From Saccharina japonica (lineage: Eukaryota; Sar; Phaeophyceae; Laminariales; Laminariaceae), in NCBI GenBank assembly GCA_008828725.1, contig MEHQ01002219.1:284138-348137 (forward strand): 64,000 bases of DNA, written 5' to 3'. This document shows, piece by piece, positions 20,288-32,085 of this stretch (positions are counted from its first letter, which is position 1; each line of letters begins with the position of its first letter). A program made the position numbers and the translations under genes. The notes beneath the pieces were generated by a model. The model did not search any database. It was not told the DNA's origin and saw only the letters and a list, made by a program, of their open reading frames with translations.

Positions 20288-23200
20288 TCTCCACGACCTC
20301 CCGGTGCAGAACGTGTTGATATATCAATCTCAACGCATACCAATATCAAAGCATGACAAACATGCAGTGACCATACAGTACACGACCCCCGATACTGTCG
20401 GGCACACTCTCTAACCGATCACACAATCCGTGTCTTAAACTCGACGACAAACGGTAGGAGAAAGGTGTGCTGTCATATATGACAATGCCTTGTTCAGCGC
20501 GAGAGGACCTGCAGAACTCATTGTGTATACAGCTCATACCACGTGGCATCCACGCCTTGCGCACTTGTCGCTCCACAAGAATGCAAAAGTTTACATAACA
20601 CAGGTGAACGAGACACAAACATTAACCAGATCTAATAATGCGCAGCAGCTTCCTTCGCGATTCACAGAGTCTCGAGCCGGCGAAGAGTACAAGTTAACTT
20701 TACATGACCAATAACTGCACCTGAACGTGAGGGCGTGGGCATCCAGGTATTCGACGCAGACAGTGAAGGCCAGTGTGCCGACGACCGGTCAATGCCCGAT
20801 GCGTCAATCTTCGTTGGCTAGCCAACCGACCTCTTGATGCCTGCCTTTGGTTTCCGCAAGACATCCCTCTGACTCGCTGGGGGCCGGCGTCGGTGTGCCA
20901 ACGCGTGCGCTCGGAACATACTACTACTGTTCTGGATATTAAGGGTCCCAGTGTCCCAAATGTGTCTACTATTCTTTGATCCCCAATCCCCGATGCTGAC
21001 ATGCCAAATTCTCTATAGGTACAATAAACAACGGTTGGTCCCTTGCACACTCCGGTAGCGGAGGCCGATACTACGTGTGAGCACACATCTAATACGATAG
21101 ACGGTTGCTAGTGTTGGTGGTGAAACCCGCGTCGTTAATGCACGCAACTGCTACTGAATGGAAATGTGGTTACGGGGGGTACATAAATGCTGGCGAACAT
21201 AATATGCGTGTACATAACCGGACAAATACGCACAAAAATATGAGTGTATGCCACCACTGCGGATTTGGAAACTAAACGCGTCATCGGCCGTCACTTGTAC
21301 TCGCCGCGGTAAGATAAAACGAGTTTAGAAAAGGAGATTGACATTTTGTGTCTGATCGTATATTCTGTAAGTCGCTTAATAAGAAGCCAGCAAAACGAGC
21401 AACATTATATGTGCTTGCTCGGCCTTCAAAATCGGTATGAACAGGTGTCAGATGTATCACAAACACGCGAACCATGGCAACGATTCTCTTCCCTTAACCG
21501 CGAGTGGAGCGAATAGTGAGGAGTATCCGTTTGTCTAACGTACCGTGCGGTCTGGACACGAAGATATAATTTCCTCAACGTGACGCCTAGTTGCATGGGA
21601 AAGTGTCCATTCGCAGTCCATGGTTGTGGTGAGCTACCTACTCGGTGAGTGGCAGCCAGTATGATCGTGTTCGACTTTGGCACCATTACTTACAATCATG
21701 ATCACCGGGAACTTCTATTTAGGTTTCGAATTTGATAGGTTGGTATGTTACGGTCCACGCTCAACATACAGCCCGGGACGTCCCAGCCATGAAGTCGCTC
21801 TCCCTCCTAATCTTGTTTATTTTCCATCCACCCACTATCCAATGCCCCCATTCGAGAAAAGTGTAGAATACTCGCCGCCAGTCTGATGTTGAGGCCCAAA
21901 GCCTATTTTTTCAGGCGCGGTATATATTTACTTCGTACGCTACCTGGTTGATTGGGTGATCTTTCACAGCTTGCGTTTATTGCAATGGACCTCTCGTTTT
22001 GTTACAAGGGGTTTGTGAATCACTGCTGTTTGTGGTCCCAGAGAGCTCACGAATTTTTGTTTCCTACGGTATTTTTATGGCCAGCTAGGATTATGCCCAT
22101 CTGATGTTACACGTACCGATGAGTATCCCCAATGTAGAAGAATGTCGTACGAGTAGCAGTCTGGGAGGGGTGGACAAAGGGTGATAGTGGATCTTTAAGA
22201 TGGGGGTTTTGTCTGGGTAGTAGTGTGTTGACCCTCAGATCGAACCCTAACCCTAACCCGAACCCGAACCCTATGCCAGTGGTCAGTGCTTGCTTGGCCA
22301 ATCAGAGTGCCTAATTAGCTACCTTAGAAAGATCCACTAACAGTGTTTGTCCACTACTGCAGTCTGGAGTTTGGCGGAACGGAGAGAAAAATTAGGAACA
22401 GGGGGGGGGTGGGGGGGTGGTTCCAGTAGGGGTGTTTGGGACAGAGAGACAAAGGGAGGGCATACGCAGCCTGTCGGTACAACAAGGGCAACAGCAGCAA
22501 CAACAGCTGCAGCAGCAGCAGCACAGCAGCAGCAGCATCCAGCCGTAAACATAGTCGACGGCAGGATCATATGAAGTAGGGAGACAGCACATGGTGTTCC
22601 GTTGATCGCAAGCTTACACGTAACATGAGTATCCCCAATGAAACAAGTGTCTAGCGATTTTGTGGGCCGGGGACCGGATGAAACAGTTTTGATATATAAA
22701 ATGAAAGAAGAGAAATCCAAAGCAAGCCACCTCCACCTAAGCAGTACCGGTAGCTATCAAGGGAATGTTTTACGGGCTGTACCGTAGAACCCGCTTCCTG
22801 TTTCTTGCGGCGTCTATGGGTAGACCTCGTTTCTTATCCCGAATGGGCGTCTATTATTGCTGTTGTTTTTAACATTTCTACTTGTTATATTGTCCTAGTT
22901 TGAGCTACGTTTGTTTTACACTTTGTTTTTTCAATGTATTGATGGATGGATGAAACATATTTATTTTAGTTGTGATGCAGTTCTTGAAAGTATTAGTGGG
23001 CGTATCTAATCTAGTTTTTACCCTTCATCGGGCGTGGCGAATATGCGACCGATCAGTGAGCATGAAAGATAAGACCGAGCTGACGCTGCACCTCGATTTG
23101 CCATACACTTTAATATGGTGTGTACCAGTACATTATGAAGTTGGTATTAATACTGTAGTTCAACGGCCGGGTCGTGGTGTAGCGATATGGCAAACTATGT

Positions 23201-23459
23201 ATGGCTCGTCAGGACACAGGGGGGATAGTTTGTGGCTTATAGTGGCCTCGGCAAACACAGTTAAACACTGTACGAATACGTACAGGGATATTCATCTGAG
23301 AAATACCGGAATTTTTCCAGCGAAATTCCTTTTCCTGTTTTTGGTTTTCGTAGAATCATAAACATACCGATCAACCCAGAATGAAGATATGTATACATAC
23401 TAAAGCCGTTTTTCTCTCCCGTTTTACATAACCAAAGAGAAGGCCTGCTTGGTAACACA
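20288..23459. other. Long stretch with no firm gene
   Basis: A short frame at about 20490-20595 ends at CAG|GTGAAC and reads ARGPAELIVYTAHTTWHPRL, a weak exon candidate. Telomere-like repeats lie at 22238-22272. A G-rich and CAG-rich stretch lies at 22400-22540. The frame 22972-23361 is not recognised. Confidence 0.35.
22238..22272. repeat. Interstitial CCCTAA/CCCGAA telomere-like repeat
   Basis: The order is AACCCTAACCCTAACCCG followed by AACCCGAACCCT. This is a short decayed run of hexamers resembling the TTAGGG telomere unit, and related degenerate versions occur near 42262 and 42595. Confidence 0.6.
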
Positions 23460-23743
23460 AACATATGGAGCTCCCCTCGTCATTGGAGCCCGTGTGGCCT
23501 GCACACTGTCCTCCGATTAGCCGGCAAGGCTTGTGCCCCCGAGTTGCTACAAATCTGCAAATCCCTCGTCCCAGTTACGCGCTCAAAAACACTAAGAGGG
23601 CTGGAGCCAGCATTTCGGGCTTACGAAACCAGGGCTGGCAAGCACCCCACGACCTACGGGGTCATTGTAACGTTGTTGTATTTCAAATGCGATGTTTTCA
23701 TTAGCTCGTGGTCTCAATACTCATGTACTCGTTCGAACCTGAA
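23460..23743 (+). CDS. Candidate exon: fucosyltransferase-like C-terminal segment
   Basis: One frame is open and ends at the perfect donor AA|GTGAGT at 23744. It reads LAGKACAPELLQICKSLVPV, then LRGLEPAFRAYETRAGKHPT, then GVIVTLLYFKCDVFISSWSQ and YSCTRSNLK. The CDVFISSWSQ element, after a hydrophobic helix, resembles the conserved DVFVGSxSSxxxR element near the C-terminus of fucosyltransferase-like enzymes, and gene B has the analogous ADVLVGSQSSFS. The exon start is uncertain, since several AG dinucleotides are possible between 23487 and 23520. No partner exon was located. Confidence 0.35.
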
Positions 23744-24130
23744 GTGAGTGGAATCACGGCGCGTTGGTTTGCCTCGATGGCATCGTCGCGGGTCAGAGGG
23801 TGACACCTCGCCGCTGAAGGTTTCAAAATCGCTGCGACAGCTTGAGGCCATCTCTCGCGGTAAGAGGCTCGCGTTTAGTCGGGCCTGTCGGCGGCCGTCC
23901 TAACGCTCGGTCGGTGACGCCTCATGGGCACCCCAACGTATCTCCGCAAAAATATAATGTCCGAGACTATACTAGCGGAACATGCAGAGGCGCACAAAAC
24001 AAAAAGAGAAAACGACACCACACTCGTAGGAAAGTCAGAATGAAAACAAACCGGATGCCTATGATCACACGATGAAATGAGCGATTTTTTTCTATTCTTC
24101 TTTTTTTGTTCCCTTTGTTTCACTTGGTTT

Positions 24131-24241
24131 TAGAGGCCCCCCCTATATTGTTTTCGCTGGTGGGGGTCATCAAAAACAAAATTACTCTTGTTTCTTGCGG
24201 TCACAACGATCCGGTTTTTCCCTCCAATATAGGGGGGGCGG
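24131..24241. repeat. Short inverted-repeat hairpin element
   Basis: Perfect 15-nt arms GCCCCCCCTATATTG and CAATATAGGGGGGGC lie about 75 bp apart. This fits a small foldback element. No target duplication is evident. Confidence 0.65.
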
Positions 24242-24678
24242 GGTAGTGGGGTGTCTGGGATTCAGATCTGCGCGCGCCCTTGGAACATGTTTTCGTTTTT
24301 AGGCCACAACCGCCCTTATATAGCAAGCACCCACCGGCACCCCACACATGAAAAAACAGCAGCCGCAGGGAGCCTGAGACGTCCGCCGTGTTCGGGCGAG
24401 CGCGTGCCGCCACGCCACGAGAGGGTCAGTTTCGCCCCGTGCGCAGTCCAGCACACCCGCCCTGGGCCAAATCGGGGCTGAGACGGCCCAACGGGCTCCC
24501 CGTATGGCCCACAGCAGACTTCCCTCCACACTACTGTAAGTCCGAGAGAAGAACTACGACGACATCAGCTATTACTACTACATACTACGGTACTTCTTGC
24601 CGCTTTCTATTTTACAGATACAGATTTCTCCGTATTCGTCGGCATTATCACAAGTCAGATGACGGGAGCCATATCTAG

Positions 24679-25050
24679 CCTGCAACCACTAACGCATCAA
24701 TATCTTGGTTGGATACTCTTCATCTTACGTGGTATCAGACATTCTCACACGAGTATGGTTACGGCAGTAATAACGTTTATACGAGCACGGCTGCTCCTGT
24801 TGTACACCAGATGCGGGTATTCTCACATCAGTATGCAACAAACACTGCTGCTGCCGCTGTCACTGCTATACCCCAGATACCTGGTGTACAGCAAGGTGCT
24901 GTACGTACTGCGTTACTTGCAAAATTGAGCGACGGGCAGAAATCACCTCGCATATCGCTCAAGCCATCTGATACCCCTTACGTACAATATCGACACTCGA
25001 AGACTCGAGTATTTAAGCTACACACCCAACGCAGGGGCGTACCGGTATGA
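24679..25050 (+). CDS. Candidate exon, unrecognised
   Basis: After CTAG at 24678 a frame runs to a TGA at 25048-25050, reading TWYQTFSHEYGYGSNNVYTS, then TAAPVVHQMRVFSHQYATN and AIPQIPGVQQGAVRTALLAK. The overlapping frame ending at 24928 is hydrophobic and would be phase-compatible with the donor at 24536 through acceptor TTTTACAG (24616). The two readings exclude each other and neither is recognised. Confidence 0.2.
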   Translation, partial: PATTNASISWLDTLHLTWYQTFSHEYGYGSNNVYTSTAAPVVHQMRVFSHQYATNTAAAAVTAIPQIPGVQQGAVRTALLAKLSDGQKSPRISLKPSDTPYVQYRHSKTRVFKLHTQRRGVPV

Positions 25051-26497
25051 CGCACGATGTTGGCGTCTGCGCACTCACTCCAAGAACGCCTCTGCCTCGG
25101 CCGCTCACAGGGGTGTGATACCTCCGACAATACCGATGAAACGATCACGAGTTGCGTGCGCCAATAGCGTCTGGCCAGCCGCAGCATGGCATGCTCTCGT
25201 GTTCTACCAGTTTACCGGCTCTCGTGTTTTACCAGTTTACCGGCACCATCCAATGCTGTATTCACGTGGTAGTTTGACTCACTCAAGGGACCAAACAATG
25301 GCAACCATAAAGAAGTTCGATCCTCAAACAAGTGCCCAGAACAGAACCAACGTCTCTCTTACGAACAAACCACGTGTTATTCTCAGAAGCTTACCTTCCT
25401 CTAGTTATCCTCTCCTTTTAAAAAAACATCCCCGTATAGTAAAAACGTCATTTTGATTGTCTCGCTCGGAATCATGTGAAGGATTGAGAGGTCGACAAGA
25501 GCTATTCACGAGTGCTCGCGATACAGAGAACTGCGGCGGGGATAGGTCCGTACTAGTGCCTCAACCCCGTAACGAGACCGGCCAGAATGACGAGTGTGAC
25601 CGACGCATTAGGGTGGTCAAACTCCTGACCCCGTGGACAACGGGATCTCTTCCATATCCCGTGCGTTTTACGCTCTTGCTGACGTTCGGATGCTGTGTCG
25701 GATTTCCCCCTGCACACTGTGTGGGATGTAGGTACATATTTTAGGCGTATCGCTGTGTCGACACCAGCTAGTTCGTGCACAATAGGTCACCGTTTGGATT
25801 GCTACTGTATGTCTCAGAAACAAAATCGCCATGGTAATACACTACCAGTAGGGAGATGGGCTGCTACCTTTGGATGTGCTATCCGTTTATGATATGCAGG
25901 TGCGCGGTTCGGCGGTTCAATCCATTTCCATCTTTACCAGTTATGCAACAATATACACCCCATTATGTCGCCTGTTTCTCCCCGAGACGTCGTGCCGACG
26001 TTGACGATGCGTAGAACATACACCCAAACAAAGAGCTCATGGTCGAGAACAGGACCTATGCACATTTGTAGTATATTTCCACTTGAAGCCGTAACCGAAA
26101 GTTGAGGAACGACAATCGATACCTGGTACCACGCGGCTTTGGATCGCTCACAATTTAACACCCGACTTTCCTAATGGGGAATTGCCTTTCCGATGATAAT
26201 GGGATTTTACCTTTTGGCACAAAACAAAAAACAAATATTTGTTTGTCGTCGTAAAACATAATGTCTTTTGACGTCGACTCCACAAAAACGTTTCATTGAA
26301 CTCGTAAGCCCGTACGCCCGTACCCGTACTTGTAGCACTTACGAGTTCGACCTTTGGACCCACTCTTTGTAAAATGTATACTTATAACCAATTGGATTCA
26401 ACGCGCAGGCGACTCTGTCTATTCCTTCCTACTGCACCATAGAGAAACCAACTTCTACTTTAATTGTATCTATATTTTATTAAATGCTGCTATTCTT

Positions 26498-26499
<2 letters not shown>

Positions 26500-26580
<81 letters not shown>

Positions 26581-26586
26581 GTCTGT
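26500..26586. repeat. (CTGT)n microsatellite
   Basis: About twenty CTGT units occur with one CTAT interruption near the 3' end. The tract creates spurious Ser/Val/Cys/Leu and Thr/Asp/Arg/Gln frames. Confidence 0.95.
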
Positions 26587-26854
26587 AATTGAGTAGCGCT
26601 ATCCAGAGCGGTTCAGCCCCACCTTGCCCCATGGGTAGGGAGGCTGGGTGCCACAACCCGCAGAACACAGGGTCCCATGCCGCGCCGAGCCGTGGCCGTG
26701 GCACAATCCCGACGTAGTTCTGGCAGCCATCTAGCCAGCCTACCTGCTGACTTCCAATTTTTGAATTACTATTCTGGCAGCTGATTGGTTGCCCAAATCC
26801 ATGCCAGTGGCTGCTGGCTCTTTCTAGAACATCGGTGCTGAAAAGAGCCACCAA

Positions 26855-28045
26855 GTTTCCACCAAACCCGGGGAAGATAAGCTCCCATCCCCGGATCAGA
26901 AATCCCTCTATATATCTACAACTCCGACCAACCGGGGACAAAAACGGCGATTTCCCGGGTCGACACTGCCCTGCACGGTATGGAAACCCCACCACCATCA
27001 GTTGGTCACTGATTAGCTGAGGCTCAGGGAGCTAGCGGCACCCGGGGACGATAATTTCCCATCCCCGGGTCAGAAATCCTTCTATAAATCTACAACTCCC
27101 AACGACACGGGGACGAAAACGGACATCCCCCGGATCGATACCGCCTCACAAGGTGTGGAAACCCCAATACCACAGGAACATTTACGGTTGCCTGGTCCTC
27201 ATAGAGCCAGCGTGCGGCGAAAGTTGCCCCTCGGGGCAACTTCGACGTCCCGCCGCACCCGGGGATGATAATGTCCCATCCCCGGGTCATGAATCCTTCC
27301 ATACATCTACAACTCCAATAACCCGGGGACGAAAACAGACATCCCCCTAGTCCATACCGCCCCGCAAGGTGTGGAAACCCCACCACCGCTGGCTGATTGG
27401 TGATTTTGCTGGGGCGCTGCGAGTTCATAGAGCCAGCACGCAGCGAGAGTTACCCCTCAGAGCAACAGGGAGGTTCCGCCACACCCGGTGATGATATGAA
27501 CCCATCCCCGGGTCAGAAATCCTTCCATACATCTACAACTCCAACGACCCGGGGACGCAAACGGACATCCCCCGTGTCGATACCGCCTCAAAATGTGTGG
27601 AAATCTCAATACCACGGGAAATCTTACGGTTGCCTGACCCTCATAGAGCCAGCGTGCGGCGAGAGTTGCCCCCCGGGACAACGTTGAAATCCCGGTGCAC
27701 CCGGGGATGATAACGTCCCATCCCCGGGTCAGAAATCCTTCCAAGCATCTACAACTCCAACAACCCGGGAACGCAAACGGACATCCCCGGGCTCGATACC
27801 GCCTCACAAGGTGTGGAAACCCCAACCCCACCGTCTGATTTACGGTTGGCTGGCTCTCACGGAGCCAGCGCGCAGCGCGAGTTGCCCCTCGGGGCAACGG
27901 CGAGGTCCCACCGTACCCGGGGATGATAAGGTCGCATCCCCGGATCAGAAATCGTTGCGGACAACTACTCCAATAACTCGGGGACGAAAACAGACACCCC
28001 CTGGGTCGATACCGCCCCACATGGTGGTTCTTATTTTCCGGTTCA
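26855..28045. repeat. 216-bp tandem repeat, six units
   Basis: The landmark CCATCCCCGGGTCAGAAATC recurs at 26884, 27058, 27275, 27501, 27717 and 27933. Spacings are 174, 217, 226, 216 and 216 bp. Each unit also holds GGTGTGGAAACCCCA, CATAGAGCCAGCG and GTTGCCCCTCGGGGCAAC, a hairpin. Because the period is 72 codons, the minus strand stays open for 200 residues (27457-28059) with repeats such as GATLAARWLYEGQATV. I treat this as a by-product of the period. The first unit is shorter and more diverged. Confidence 0.9.
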
Positions 28046-28379
28046 GAGTGGTACATCACAGCACACTGTTAATGCGAGTACTATGGGCAACGCAAAGCTA
28101 GCGCCACGGGCGGAGCCGTGGCCGTACCGCTAGTTGATATAAAACCCCTTTGTTGATCGACTACTCTGTGGAGTCAACTCACCATATAGCACGTTTATGC
28201 TGTAGCTGCTACTTCTGCCACCACCGCTGGGTACCACAGGTTCATCGGCTCCAATGTGTGCCTGGTGTTTACACGAAATACGCCTACATGGTATGCTACA
28301 ATGGCTTATACACGACCTGGTCTGGTACCAGAGACTACGACGCGTACATACTTCCAAGGAAACATGATTAACAGAGTAC
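28046..28379. other. Short spacer, no gene supported
   Basis: The frame 28150-28371 (CYNGLYTTWSGTRDYDAY) has no partner or domain. An imperfect hairpin, GCGCCACGGGCGGAGCCGTGG, lies at about 28101. Confidence 0.3.
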
Positions 28380-28575
28380 TCGTACAATATTTGTGAATGA
28401 GAAGGCAAATAATGAAATGCACGCGCGAGGGCCATTGCATATTTATCCAAGTACCGAAACAAATATGAGGCAAGCACCGTAGTGGGGAGGAGGGAGAAGG
28501 GCCTACTTTGTGCCCCCGGATCTGAGTTACGACTAGAAAGGAGAGATAAAAGTAGAGCGAAGATATTAAATGCAA
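28380..28575 (+). mobile_element. tRNA-derived SINE copy 3 (5' truncated)
   Basis: The body matches copy 1: GGCAAGCACCGTAGTGGG, GGGCCTACTTTGTGCCCCC and CTGAGTTACGACTAGAAAGG. The tRNA-like head is absent, as expected for a 5'-truncated retrotransposed copy. Confidence 0.75.
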
Positions 28576-28804
28576 TGGTAAACAATGTTTATACATGTTT
28601 TAATGTGTAAGACTGTTCGCCACAAACGTTTGTGCAGGATGCCAGCCTTTTGGGTTGAGACTGGCCTTTCGTTGAATACTGCGTGGGATTGTTTTGGCGA
28701 TGTGAACTGTGATTCAACTGGTGGTACAATCGGCGGGCAGCTCGAGCCCGCCGCACGATCGCCCGGCGATATATATAATAATATGTATATGATAGTGTGG
28801 ATGG

Positions 28805-29450
28805 GGGTTGATGAAATTAATTAATTAACTACTTGAGCTAGTGGGGATTAATTAATTTAGCGAGGGAGGGAGCATATAATACACGAGTACGATGAAAGGA
28901 CATGAGTTCTCCTCCCCAAGCTTTATAAGTTGTAATGTAGGTTGTTCCACTTTTCCCCTATGAGAGTACCGGCCTACAGCTCTCTCCGCATGCGTCTAAG
29001 AAATATGTCCGGTCGGCGAGGACTATATACTTGTGTTCGTGAGGGGTACAATGAATTAATTTAGCGAAAGAGGGAGTACTATGGAGATATCTATCGTATC
29101 TAGGGGGTCCTTATTGTTTTCCCTCTTTCGCTAAATTAATTAATAATCAAGGATTTAAGGGAAATTGCATTTATGAGCGAGGTAGTTGCATTAACATGTT
29201 TTGGGTAGGTTGTTCATGGTATGGGGGGGTATTACTTTGTAATTTAGCAAACGAGGAAGAAGAATAGTATCACGTAGTGTGTATGATTGAGTTCCAGGTT
29301 TGTTGATTGGAGAGGCCAAGAGAGTACCCTATATAGGTTGTTCGTGTGGTATGGGGGGGTATACTTAATTAATTTAGCGAAAGAGCGAGGTTGTTCGTGG
29401 TATGGGGGGGTATAATTAATTAATTTAGCGAAAGTGGGAGAAGAATATTT
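28805..29450. repeat. Cluster of TTAATTTAGCGAAAGAGGG motifs
   Basis: Six copies of (TTAATTAA)TTTAGCGAAAG plus a purine run occur near 28850, 29052, 29120 (inverted), 29245 (diverged), 29370 and 29420. The 29052 and 29120 copies face each other. A second motif, GGTTGTTCGTGGTATGGGGG, recurs near 29208, 29337 and 29389. I see no coding potential. The function is unknown; it could be a repeat or a regulatory array. Confidence 0.7.
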
Positions 29451-31039
29451 CCGAAATACATCAATTTGAATGCCTCACCGCCTGTTTGGGCACATCGAGG
29501 TCTTATTTCATAAATGGATGAGTACAAACGTCAACTCCACAAGGAATACACGAGAACTGAAAAAAAAAATCAACCATTTGTAGTACTTCAAATATTATGT
29601 TTGAATGCAACAACTGCTTCGTGACGTGTGATTGTATTGATGCACTGTAAGTACTTCACGGCGATGAGTACCTGTGTAAACTTCAATCCGCTGAACATCT
29701 CCCCCCCACTCAAAACCACAAGCGCGAGCGACTCTGCGTTTCCGCTTTAGCTCGTAAGGAACCTATACCCAGGTGAGGAGAGTCGCACGTTCGCCCAGGA
29801 TAGTGCTGCTGTAGCATAGCAGGCCACCAAGAATGCACTCTGGGCAGCCGGCGGGCGCAGCAACAGCGTGTCGATCCGTACATCCGAAGCCTACTTGTAC
29901 ACGACTTCCACAAATATTGGGTTTGAGCACAGTGGGTCCATTTTACAGCACCAGCAGCAACATACCTGGTACCTGTGATTTTCGAAGGCATGCAGCTGCA
30001 GCTGGTGGCAGCGTGGTGTTTTGCACGTACAAGAGGGAGCGTACGAGTTATAGACGCATGTGGTATTGTGAACGCAGCCAGGGGTGTCAGTCTAGTACTA
30101 CAGTACCGCGGATTTCATTGTTGCGATGTAAAACAAGTGTTGTCGTACTACTAGGTAGAAGGTATGTTGGCAGCAGCAAGCACTGCAGAGACCCAAGCCC
30201 TTAGAGGAAAACAGAACATCGGCACAAAATAATCAGAAGTGAAAACAAACAGTGTAGTGTTGGCCATGGCGTCCTGTTTGTGCGGTCTGACACTGCTCAC
30301 GACGTACTGCTGTACTGGACACACGGCGTATGCGCTTGATCACATGGTACCATCGCCCCACGTGTCACCACGGCAAACAACAACAATGTTGAGTTTTTTA
30401 GTGTGTTAAAAAGTAAAGTCCCATTCTCATTGGGAAATCAAGTCAATTTAGAACAATCCGGTGTTTTTCCTTGGAAGATCTTGAAACAGCAGCCGACAAA
30501 TGTTTCAAACATACAATGAGGGAATTGAGATCGAACAGGTGTTTCCACACAAGTTGGGGCCGTTATTGTGGTGTTTTTGTTGGAGCACGGCCTCTATGGC
30601 TTTGCCTCGCTCGCCGGCGACGACCTAAGACGTACCCACAACGAGTTGATGCCGGAACGACAGGTGAAAAGGAGAGCGAATACAGACAGGGAGTTTATAT
30701 GTAGCTGCGGGGGGCGTGCTGCAATAGCTGGTTGCCCGCCAAATCACCCTCCCCCCCAACTAACCTATCCCACTGAATATGTCATGATGTTCGCATGCCA
30801 CTACAATTAAGTTGTCAAGATCGAGACGCTACCTTACGAATTGCATACCGGATGCTGTACACCACACGTCAAGATCGCGAAGCGGCAACAAACCAACCAG
30901 CGTAAAAGTCGAGATCTTGAAACGTGAGCAAACCAACTTTATACGACAATTCTACGAGAGTTGGGACCAGACGTTATCGTACCACTTTGAATACATACGA
31001 GTACGAGTACTATGTTATTTTGGCTATACGTGATGCTGC
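29451..31039. other. No supported gene
   Basis: Open frames at 29833-30204 and 30471-30810 lack domains. An ATG-led mini-frame before donor GTAAGT near 29647 reads MFECNNCFVTCDCIDA but has no partner. A TACCTGGTACCTG motif near 29963 resembles those upstream of gene A. Confidence 0.3.
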
Positions 31040-31265
31040 ACATGCTTCATCTTTGGGTGACGAAACAAAAGTCGGGAGTAAGAAAGAGCCGCAAAGTGAT
31101 ACGATAACGTTTCGTCTAACGAGGGAAAAATATACAAACATAATATCGCTATAAAGATGGAAGGCAAGCCCCGCAGTGAGGGAGGGAGAAGAGCCTACTT
31201 TGTGACCCCGCGTCTGAGTTACGACTAGGAACCAGAGATAAACGATAGGCGAGGATAACAGATGG
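31040..31265 (+). mobile_element. tRNA-derived SINE copy 4 (5' truncated)
   Basis: The body matches copy 1: GGCAAGCCCCGCAGTGAGG, GAGCCTACTTTGTGACCCC and CTGAGTTACGACTAGG. The head is missing. Confidence 0.7.
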
Positions 31266-31622
31266 GATGGAGCAGAAAACAAAAAAACACTAAAAAAAAT
31301 GGGGAGTGAGGATCCATGAGCTACCTGATGTATCAGGAATGGCATACTCATTCGGTATACCGGTATAGCATACCAGTATATAAAGGCGCTTCAAAATATG
31401 CTACATTTTATCATGTGAGTATTCATTTCAAGTAAGGCAGCGAGCGAGAGGACCTTTCCGGAATGGGTGCCATTGCTGTTCAAGTTAAACAAGGAACGGT
31501 CGTGGAATGGAGTTGCCTTCTACGCCTGTGAGCATTTCAGGCATCTTACAACCATAAATTTGAACACAGAAAGAGAGGTGATGGCGGTAAATCTACATAT
31601 TAATAGTGAATTGGAGGATAAA

Positions 31623-32085
31623 TGACGCGTGCTACCATAGAGTTAGCACTTTTTGCTTATTTTGTTTCTAAATGATCGGGCTCCTTAGGGCCCGTATTAA
31701 CGAGTATAAAATAAATTCAATTTGGAAAAATAAAAATAAAAATTCGCTTTTCATTGGTCAACACACGCACACCAATTTTTATGCCCCAAGATCCTAATCT
31801 ATGGTGCTGGTGCGTGTGTTGACCAATGAAAAGCGGATTTGAATTAAAAAAAAATCAAAATTGATTTTTTTTTCTTCTTCGTTAAAACGGGCCCTTAGCC
31901 CAAAATCGTCGGACTTTCATTATTCTGTTGCCAAATTTAACGTAGTATACCTTGTAGGTCATTGGATTGTTGATTGGGTTGCACTTTAAGTTTCCTCCAC
32001 AATCATTTTTTTACCTATCAGTATGGAGCTACTCGAGTGAGGAGCTCAGACAAAACATGGTGCATCTCTATCGTAGCATTTGTCA
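31623..32085. mobile_element. M1 inverted-terminal element, copy 1 (interrupted)
   Basis: The terminal inverted repeats are TGACGCGTGCTACCATAGAG and, at the other end, CTCTATCGTAGCATTTGTCA. The internal sequence matches the intact copy at 38716-38972 except for a 207-bp insertion (M2) flanked by TTA. There is no coding capacity, so this is a non-autonomous (MITE-like) element. Confidence 0.8.
31688..31894. mobile_element. M2 foldback MITE nested in M1
   Basis: The ends are GGGCCCGTATTAACGA and the inverted TCGTTAAAACGGGCCC. The arms extend for about 95 bp including TTTTCATTGGTCAACACACG and its inverse, so almost the whole element folds back. TTA lies directly on both sides, and the uninterrupted M1 copy has a single TTA at that point. 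A TTA target duplication and GGGCC-type ends are typical of the PIF/Harbinger group, so assignment to that group is a reasonable inference. Confidence 0.85.

Larger units (their letters stand above)
23744..26499. other. Region with weak exon candidates and a hairpin
   Basis: This region holds the 24131-24241 hairpin and a TATATA box near 24314 ahead of a GC-rich block ending at donor GTAAGT (24536). It also holds the candidate frame 24679-25050 and a 24-bp tandem duplication at about 25195-25244 (CTCTCGTGTTTTACCAGTTT core). A frame at 25457-25744 looks protein-like (RGRQELFTSARDTENCGG) but is not recognised. Confidence 0.3.

Noticed and set aside
22236-22272. Chromosome end (telomere)
   Set aside because: There are only about five degenerate hexamers inside ordinary sequence, so it is interstitial.
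26480-26998. 172-residue minus-strand frame
   Set aside because: Half of it is the CTGT microsatellite and the rest is unrecognised repeat. No domain is visible.
27457-28059. 200-residue minus-strand frame as a gene
   Set aside because: It is explained by a 216-bp tandem period divisible by three, with no start or splice evidence. It is kept only as a finding.
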